Source: an uncultured Clostridia bacterium
Lineage (GTDB): Bacteria; Bacillota; Clostridia; Oscillospirales; CAG-272
Direction of reading: 5' to 3'
Assembly (NCBI GenBank): GCA_946404295.1
Contig: CAMJDE010000038.1
Location: 1 to 11,213, forward strand
DNA length: 11,213 nt
Position 1 is the stretch's first letter; each line of letters opens with the position of its first letter. The notes below the pieces were generated by a model, which worked only from the letters and a program-made list of their open reading frames with translations, made no database searches and was not told the origin of the DNA. A program made the position numbers and the translations under genes. Below, piece by piece: positions 6,486 to 11,213 of this stretch.

Positions 6486-6514
6486 AGTATATCACATCTT
6501 CCCCGGAAGGTCAA
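6486..6514 (-). promoter_or_regulatory. Sigma-A promoter of metF-metH, with A-tract UP-like element
   Basis: On the minus strand the -35 is TTGACC (6509-6514) and the -10 is TATACT (6486-6491), with a 17-base spacer. Just upstream of the -35, A-tracts on the minus strand (T runs at 6517-6522 and 6525-6531 on the plus strand) have the placement of an UP element. Expected start is near 6479. Confidence 0.85.
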
Positions 6515-6575
6515 CCTTTTTTCGCTTTTTTCGGTCGGTTTTCGCCCCCGGCGCCCGCCCGGCGGAGAAAGGCAC

Positions 6576-6604
6576 TTGACAAAAACGGTAGAATAAACTA
6601 TAAT
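6576..6604 (+). promoter_or_regulatory. Consensus sigma-A promoter of glnN
   Basis: TTGACA (6576-6581) and TATAAT (6599-6604) are exact consensus with a 17-base spacer, so strong basal transcription is expected. I see no GlnR-type operator (TGTNA-N7-TNACA) over it. Expected start is near 6611. Confidence 0.92.
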
Positions 6605-6614
6605 GATACCATTC

Positions 6615-6640
6615 CATACGGCGCGAGTGCGCGCCGTGTG
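6615..6640 (+). promoter_or_regulatory. Leader hairpin at the 5' end of the glnN mRNA
   Basis: ACGGCGCG (6618-6625) pairs with CGCGCCGT (6630-6637) around AGTG, extended by CAT/GTG to 11 bp. It would sit within a few bases of the mRNA 5' end and 6 bases before the ribosome binding site AGGAGA (6647-6652). It could protect the mRNA end or affect translation; no ligand-binding architecture is visible. Confidence 0.6.
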
Positions 6641-6656
6641 ATCCACAGGAGACAGT

Positions 6657-8759
6657 ATGATGAATACAAACGCGCGTGTGCCCGAGATCTACGGGTGCAG
6701 GGTGTTCAGCGACGAGGTGATGCGGGAGCGTCTTCCGAAGGACGTTTACCGCAGTCTGACGCGCACGATCGCCACCGGCGGCGAGATCGACGCCTCGATC
6801 GCGGGCGCCGTCGCCAACGCCATGAAGGATTGGGCGATCGAGAACGGGGCGACCCATTTCACGCATTGGTTCCAACCGCTGACCGGCGTGACCGCCGAAA
6901 AACACGAAAGTTTCCTCTCGCCCGTCGGCGGGGGGAAGGTCATTATGGAGTTTTCGGGCAAGGAACTGATCAAGGGCGAGTCCGACGCGTCGAGTTTCCC
7001 CTCGGGCGGACTGCGCGCGACCTTCGAGGCGCGCGGCTATACCGCTTGGGATCCGGCGTCCTACGCCTTCGTCAAGGACGGTTCGCTCTACATTCCGACG
7101 GCGTTCTGCTCGTACAGCGGCGAGGCGCTCGACGCGAAGACCCCGCTGCTCCGTTCGCTCGACGCTCTCTCGGCGCAAGCCGTGCGGATCCTGCGTCTCT
7201 TCGGCGACAACGAGACCGAGCGCGTTTCGGTCACGGTCGGCGCAGAGCAGGAGTATTTCCTCGTGGATCGCGCCGACTATCTGCGCCGCCCCGACCTGCG
7301 CTACACCGGGCGCACGCTCTTCGGCGCGCCCGCTCCGAAGGGGCAGGAACTTGAGGACCACTATTTCGGCGCGCTGAAACCGCGGGTCTCGGCGTTTATG
7401 GCGGATCTCGACCGCGAACTCTGGAGTCTCGGGGTCGACGCCAAGACCAAGCACAACGAGGCGGCTCCCGCCCAACACGAACTCGCGCCGATCTACGGTA
7501 CCGCCAATATGGCGATCGATCAGAACCTTCTGATCATGGAGTATATGAGACGGACGGCGGAGAAGCACGGTATGGCGTGCCTGCTCCACGAAAAGCCCTT
7601 CGCCCGCGTCAACGGAAGCGGCAAACACGACAACTGGGCGCTCGCGACCGACGGCGGCAAGAACCTCTTGAAAGCCGGGCGAACCCCCGCCGAAAACCGT
7701 CAGTTTCTTCTGTTCCTTGCCGCCGTCGTCAAGGCGGTCGACGAGTATCAGGACCTGCTTCGTCTCTCGGTCGCTTCTGCGGGGAACGATCACCGTCTCG
7801 GCGGCAACGAGGCGCCGCCCGCCATCGTGTCGATGTTCATCGGCGACGAACTCGAAGCCGTCGTTGAGTCGATCGTGTCGGGGCACGCCTACAACGGCGC
7901 CGGGCGCGAGACCATGAACCTCGGGATCCCGTCGGTCCCGACCTTCACCCGCGACGCCACCGACCGCAACCGCACCTCGCCCTTCGCCTTCACCGGCAAC
8001 AAGTTCGAGTTCCGGATGCCCGGCGCGTCGCAGAACGTCGCGATGCCGAACATCGTTCTGAACACCGCCGTCGCCGAGGAACTGCGGCTCTTTGCCGACG
8101 AACTCGAAAAAGCGGACGACTTCGACGCCGCGCTCCGCGAACTGATCCGGCGGGAACTCACCGCGCATCGGCGCATCATCTTCAACGGCAACGGCTACTC
8201 CGAGGAGTGGCGCGAAGAGGCGAAGAGACGCGGGCTGCTCGAACTGAAGCGCGCCGTCGACGCCTTCCCGTACCTGACCGCCGACAAGAATATCGAACTC
8301 TTCACCCGCCACGGCGTGATGAACCGGAACGAACTCTTCTCGCGCAAGGAGATCCTGCTCGAGAACTACGCGAAGGTCGTCAACATCGAGGCGCTGACCA
8401 TGATCAATATGGTGCGCCGCGACTATCTGCCCGCCGTCGAGAAGTATATGCGCGACCTCTCGGCGACCGCGATCAAAAAACGCGAACTGCTCCCGAACGC
8501 CGGCGTGCGCGTCGAGACCGATCTGGTCCGCCGCCTGACCGCGCTCGCCGAGGAGACCTACCGCCTCGTCGCCAAACTCGAGGACGAGGAAGAGGTCGCC
8601 GCCTCTATCACGGACGGATACGAGAAGGCAAGGGAATACGCCGACAAGATCCTGCCGCTGATGGACGAACTCCGCGCGGCGGTGGACGGGATGGAGCCCT
8701 TGACTTCTTCGGAATATTGGCCCGTAGCGACTTACGGAGACCTGATGTTCGGCGTTTGA
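6657..8759 (+). CDS. glnN: Glutamine synthetase type III
   Basis: Makes glutamine from glutamate, ammonium and ATP in the cytoplasm; type III enzymes are double-ring dodecamers of about 700-residue subunits, and this product is 700 residues. Signatures in order are HWFQPLTGVTAEKHESF (70-86), VGAEQEYF (194-201, metal-binding glutamates), KHNEAAPAQHELAPI (265-279), NGSGKHDNW (319-327), GNDHRLGGNEAPPAI (376-390) and the long RNRTSPFAFTGNKFEFR stretch (437-453). The C-terminal GSIII-specific helical region (about 550-700) is present, so the gene looks complete. ATGATG gives two candidate starts; AGGAG is 5 bases before 6657 and 8 before 6660, so the second Met is equally possible. It is monocistronic, has its own consensus promoter and ends before the palindrome at 8857-8900. 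Confidence 0.96.
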   Translation: MMNTNARVPEIYGCRVFSDEVMRERLPKDVYRSLTRTIATGGEIDASIAGAVANAMKDWAIENGATHFTHWFQPLTGVTAEKHESFLSPVGGGKVIMEFSGKELIKGESDASSFPSGGLRATFEARGYTAWDPASYAFVKDGSLYIPTAFCSYSGEALDAKTPLLRSLDALSAQAVRILRLFGDNETERVSVTVGAEQEYFLVDRADYLRRPDLRYTGRTLFGAPAPKGQELEDHYFGALKPRVSAFMADLDRELWSLGVDAKTKHNEAAPAQHELAPIYGTANMAIDQNLLIMEYMRRTAEKHGMACLLHEKPFARVNGSGKHDNWALATDGGKNLLKAGRTPAENRQFLLFLAAVVKAVDEYQDLLRLSVASAGNDHRLGGNEAPPAIVSMFIGDELEAVVESIVSGHAYNGAGRETMNLGIPSVPTFTRDATDRNRTSPFAFTGNKFEFRMPGASQNVAMPNIVLNTAVAEELRLFADELEKADDFDAALRELIRRELTAHRRIIFNGNGYSEEWREEAKRRGLLELKRAVDAFPYLTADKNIELFTRHGVMNRNELFSRKEILLENYAKVVNIEALTMINMVRRDYLPAVEKYMRDLSATAIKKRELLPNAGVRVETDLVRRLTALAEETYRLVAKLEDEEEVAASITDGYEKAREYADKILPLMDELRAAVDGMEPLTSSEYWPVATYGDLMFGV

Positions 8760-8856
8760 GGGCGGGCGGATGCGGCACAGACCGGAAAACGAATGATTAT
8801 TTGTGTTCTGTAAGTGCCTGTCGCTCCGTTATAATCCCTTGCACCATCGAACGCAA

Positions 8857-8900
8857 TATAAGGTTGAAAACCGCCCCTCGGGGCGGTTTTCAACCTTATA
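8857..8900. terminator. Perfect 20-bp hairpin shared by glnN (+) and the HNH gene (-)
   Basis: The arms 8857-8876 and 8881-8900 are perfectly complementary around CTCG. The GC core (CCGCCC/GGGCGG) is flanked by AAAA and TTTT inside the stem, so either strand reads GC hairpin then TTTTC. It begins 2 bases after the TAG of the HNH gene and about 100 bases after glnN. It is likely a bidirectional terminator, though the U tract is only four long. Confidence 0.8.
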
Positions 8901-8902
8901 AA

Positions 8903-10162
8903 CTATTTACTTGTAATATCTATCATCTTTAAGAAAACTATGAAAGGTTCTTTCCAATCATCATAAAAGCGCAAAATCGTTGCAGATGATGGTAGATTTA
9001 GCGATGATAACTGTTTTGCCGATAACGGGATAGGGTTACCATCTTTTAAGTAGGTTAGAATACATTCATCTACTTCTTTTTTTGTATACTTGGCTTTTTT
9101 GTTTTTCACAAATGTGATATCTGCGTCTTTTACAAAGGCATCAAAAGAACCGAACCGGCGAATAATTACCGATTGACTGTAAGGAAACACCTCCAAAAAC
9201 GCGGTTCTATCTAAAAAAGATGAACCATATTGTTTGGTTACTAATGCTGCTGTTTTCAGCAGTTCTTCTTTAGAAACAAATTGCAATGTTTTAGATACTT
9301 CTGATCCTATTTCTTCTTGAAAGACCTGCATATTTCCAAAAAAATTATATATTACTTTGGAGGTGGGCAATCCGTTTTCTTTTCGCAAATCTTTTAATGT
9401 AATTTTGCTATGCGTTTGTAAATACTTGCGGCAAGCGTTTATAACTTTTTCCCTCGACCATAATTCATAATTCAATTCTAACCCAAGCGCATTTCTTATG
9501 TCACTAAAGTTTTTAAACTCGGGATAGTTTGACAAAATGCAAGGAAGCGAAGGAAGTTCATTTGCCTTTGTTAAATCGGCTTGTTTAAAAGAAGGGTTGA
9601 TTTTAGAGTATTCTATTAGTGCGTTCCAAATGCGTTCTCTATTCCAAATAATATCGTTTTTGAGTCCAAACGCCGCTCTTAAATCAGTTAATGATCCATA
9701 ATATTTTGAAACATATGCTATGGATGGCAAGCCGTTTTTCTCTCTTGTAAAATCTAATTTTTTAATATCTCCTTTTTTCTTTATAAAACCCCCAACGACT
9801 TCGTCAAATACCTCCTTGGTCATTTTAGTCTTGTTAGTCGCTACTTGTTCTGCTTTTATAACATAATTCTGATCAGTGTTGACAGCAAAGCCTGCCATAA
9901 ACTGTTTTGCTTTTTCTTCCATCATAAAGTCGTGCAATTCTTTGTCACTCTTTGACAGATTGCAATCAGTACACAAAATCTGGCAATTATCGAATGTGGA
10001 CTTTCCGCCTTTTGCATATGCAACGATATGATCAAAATGACATTCTGATTTTGAAACAATGCTTCTTCCGCAGATTGCGCATTTGATTTGCCCATTGTTT
10101 TTTTCGAGATTTGCTAAGACAGCTTGATACTGAATGCTGTCAGAGAAAACTCTATCACTCAT
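8903..10162 (-). CDS. HNH endonuclease with five tandem homing-endonuclease-associated repeats
   Basis: The product is 419 residues. At the N terminus is an HNH nuclease with a four-cysteine zinc site: CAIC (C28, C31), HFDHI (H42, D44, H45), DNCQILCTDCN (N59, C64, C67, N68). A linker (about 70-110) leads to five tandem units of 52-60 residues at about 114-170, 173-231, 235-287, 296-350 and 359-412. Each starts with a (W/Y/V/M)-x-(K/R)-E type helix and has a core like GLPS...I..(F/Y)(F/Y)GS, matching the homing-endonuclease-associated repeat (HNH_repeat) pattern, presumed DNA-binding. It is visibly AT-rich (hand counts: 28% GC at 9301-9360, 40% at 9001-9060, against 63% in glnN at 8041-8100), so probably transferred. 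It is not inside an intron or another gene. ATG 10162 has GAGG 7 bases upstream; an in-frame TTG at 10168 overlaps that site. It could be a freestanding homing enzyme or a defence nuclease. Confidence 0.87.
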   Translation of the reverse strand: MSDRVFSDSIQYQAVLANLEKNNGQIKCAICGRSIVSKSECHFDHIVAYAKGGKSTFDNCQILCTDCNLSKSDKELHDFMMEEKAKQFMAGFAVNTDQNYVIKAEQVATNKTKMTKEVFDEVVGGFIKKKGDIKKLDFTREKNGLPSIAYVSKYYGSLTDLRAAFGLKNDIIWNRERIWNALIEYSKINPSFKQADLTKANELPSLPCILSNYPEFKNFSDIRNALGLELNYELWSREKVINACRKYLQTHSKITLKDLRKENGLPTSKVIYNFFGNMQVFQEEIGSEVSKTLQFVSKEELLKTAALVTKQYGSSFLDRTAFLEVFPYSQSVIIRRFGSFDAFVKDADITFVKNKKAKYTKKEVDECILTYLKDGNPIPLSAKQLSSLNLPSSATILRFYDDWKEPFIVFLKMIDITSK

Positions 10163-10199
10163 AACCAATCCTCACAAGTAGTGCAAAAATACAAAACGC

Positions 10200-10212
10200 T
10201 GTAGTTTCTACA
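10200..10212. promoter_or_regulatory. Palindrome at the HNH transcription start
   Basis: TGTAG-TTT-CTACA covers the expected start site (about 10210) of the HNH gene. As DNA it is a 13-base palindrome in operator position; as RNA it would be a 5-bp hairpin at the 5' end. It may be coincidental given its short length. Confidence 0.35.
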
Positions 10213-10216
10213 ATAC

Positions 10217-10245
10217 ATTATATACCGGGTCAAATGAATTGTCAA
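10217..10245 (-). promoter_or_regulatory. Consensus sigma-A promoter of the HNH gene
   Basis: On the minus strand TTGACA (10240-10245) and TATAAT (10217-10222) are exact consensus with a 17-base spacer. The start is expected near 10210, giving a leader of about 48 bases. An exact-consensus promoter on a nuclease gene implies it is expressed or tightly repressed rather than silent. Confidence 0.88.
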
Positions 10246-10371
10246 CGGAATTTCAAACAGACTTCTCTAAACTGAAGACGTTTTTTTGACGTTGCGCAAA
10301 TCCTTGGTTCTTAATTAAACTTAACGCTAGCGTCCGCGCGAATAGTCTATGGTGCGGGAGAATAGTTATGT

Positions 10372-10594
10372 GTTCGCTACGGCGAACGTTTAGAGTTATG
10401 ATTTTGCCGCCCGAAACGGGCGGCAAAAGTGATGAGTTGACCGCGCCGATTTCGGCGCGGTCAGCGTTTGATTATTTCAAAGGCAAAGAGAACCGATGCT
10501 GTATCGTTTTTGAAACCGCGGCGCGAGGAACGAGTGCCGCAAACTTCATTCCTTGAGGAAGTTCTTTGCCGCGCTTTCTCCGAAAGAAAGCGCG
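10372..10594. repeat. Array of six unrelated short palindromes
   Basis: The stems are GTTCGC-tacg-GCGAAC (10372-10387), a 12-bp stem TTTTGCCGCCCG/CGGGCGGCAAAA (10402-10413, 10417-10428), an 11-bp stem TGACCGCGCCG/CGGCGCGGTCA (10438-10448, 10453-10463), GCGGC/GCCGC (10518-10540), AACTTC/GAAGTT (10542-10563) and CGCGCTTTCT/AGAAAGCGCG (10570-10579, 10585-10594). Linkers in the first half are short and ATGA-rich. None is followed by a T run and the second has T before and A after the GC core, the reverse of a terminator. Confidence 0.75.
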
Positions 10595-10618
10595 AAATCG
10601 TCTCCCCCGTGTCCTCCG

Positions 10619-11213
10619 TCACTCCTCCCGTCCTTCGAGCAGCGCGAGGTTGCGGAGCAGGGTCTTTTTGCCGCGCCAGGCGTAGGCGCGGGTTTGAAAA
10701 TCGTCGTCGGGCATAGTTGCGATTTGGTCGTAGGTGAGGCGCGGGGTGCGGTCGGTTTGGAAAAAGTCGATCGGGGTCAGGGCGGCGCCGGACCCGATCG
10801 CGCGTCTGACGTGCGGGCAGGCGAGTTGGCAGAGGTCGCAGCCCCACGCCGAGCCGCTAGAGAGGATCAGGTCGGTTTCCTCCGGGGTCAGTTCGCCCTT
10901 CTTCTGGGTGACGGCGGAGAGGCAGAGCGCGCCCTTGCCCGAAAGGATCCCGGTCGGACAGGCGGCGGCGCACGCGCCGCAGTTCTCGCAGTAGGAGACG
11001 GCTTGCGGCGGTCGGCAGGCGGGGAAATCCTCGGGCGGGACGTCGGTCACAAGATCCCCGATAAAGACGAGCGAGGCGTAGACGGAATTGATCAGAAGCC
11101 CGTTCCGCCCGATCACCCCCAGCCCCGCCTTCGCCGCCGCGTCGCACTCGCTGATCGGGGAATGATCCCCGTAACTGCGAAAACCCCCGTCCGGGAAGAC
11201 GCGTTTCAGGTAC
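10619..11213 (-). CDS. queG: Epoxyqueuosine reductase-like iron-sulfur protein, 5' end beyond window
   Basis: Catalyses the last step of queuosine synthesis, reduction of epoxyqueuosine in tRNA, using cobalamin and two [4Fe-4S] clusters. 197 C-terminal residues are in the window; the frame stays open through base 11212, so the GTG at 11116 is internal and not a start. Visible (fragment numbering): DHSPI at 16-20, whose Asp lines up with the catalytic Asp of the VDSAPI segment in E. coli QueG; AGLGVIGRNGLLIN at 29-42; the ferredoxin-type CENCGACAAACP at 75-86; CLSAVTQ at 97-103; and WGCDLCQLACP at 123-133. The short ending after RGKKTLLRNL lacks the C-terminal HEAT-like extension of E. coli QueG, as in shorter Clostridia homologues. 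Assignment as true QueG rather than a paralogue with the same domains is likely but not proven. Transcribed towards the HNH gene, but 457 bases away. Confidence 0.86.
   Translation of the reverse strand, partial: YLKRVFPDGGFRSYGDHSPISECDAAAKAGLGVIGRNGLLINSVYASLVFIGDLVTDVPPEDFPACRPPQAVSYCENCGACAAACPTGILSGKGALCLSAVTQKKGELTPEETDLILSSGSAWGCDLCQLACPHVRRAIGSGAALTPIDFFQTDRTPRLTYDQIATMPDDDFQTRAYAWRGKKTLLRNLALLEGREE

Larger units (their letters stand above)
10163..10618. other. Intergenic space between the HNH gene and queG
   Basis: No gene seen in 456 bases. It holds the HNH promoter (10217-10245), an AT-rich stretch to about 10330 that matches the composition of the HNH gene, then a switch to GC-rich host-like sequence carrying the hairpin array at 10372-10594. 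The composition change near 10320-10345 is the best guess for the right edge of the foreign segment. I found no flanking direct repeat or transposase. Confidence 0.6.

Noticed and set aside
6492..8312. A 606-residue minus-strand open frame opposite glnN
   Set aside because: It is a codon-bias shadow of glnN and would also run across both divergent promoters.
8807..8835. TATAAT at 8830-8835 as a promoter after glnN
   Set aside because: No acceptable -35 at 16-18 bases upstream, and no plus-strand gene follows; it faces the terminator palindrome.
10619..11116. GTG at 11116 as the start of the queG-like gene
   Set aside because: The frame continues upstream with conserved QueG sequence (DHSPI, AAAKAGLG) to the window edge, so the gene is cut by the window and does not start there.

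Overview
The window looks like part of the chromosome of a GC-rich, probably uncultured member of the Bacillota (class Clostridia, gut or rumen type). The reasons are strong AGGAG-type ribosome binding sites, near-consensus sigma-A promoters that all have 17-base spacers, a type III glutamine synthetase, a UPF0371/DUF1846 protein, a Clostridia-style epoxyqueuosine reductase, and intergenic spaces packed with short palindromes. The genus cannot be fixed from this sequence.

Layout. Positions 1-613 are a non-coding array of back-to-back hairpins containing a direct repeat (1-209 and 389-607). A tRNA-Arg(CCG) gene on the minus strand (613-689) follows, with its own promoter and a terminator that overlaps the repeat. 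Positions 741-1329 contain no gene I recognise, only hairpins and a short tandem repeat. A UPF0371/DUF1846 gene (1410-2891, +) converges on a metF-metH operon (6429 to 3151, -), with a shared terminator between them. metF and the type III glutamine synthetase gene glnN (6657-8759, +) are transcribed divergently from back-to-back promoters. An AT-rich gene follows (8903-10162, -). It encodes an HNH endonuclease with five tandem DNA-binding-like repeats and looks horizontally acquired. A second hairpin-rich spacer (10163-10618) separates it from a queG-like gene (10619 to the right edge, -, 5' end missing).

Functionally, MetF makes 5-methyl-tetrahydrofolate, which the cobalamin-dependent MetH uses to methylate homocysteine. 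GlnN assimilates ammonium. QueG completes queuosine synthesis in tRNA. These are ordinary housekeeping genes.

The unusual material is of two kinds. First, the palindromic repeats: the repeat next to the tRNA carries an inverted copy of the tRNA 3' end (T-arm start, acceptor strand and trailer). Second, the solitary HNH protein with five repeats. I see no CRISPR array, transposase, riboswitch or rRNA.
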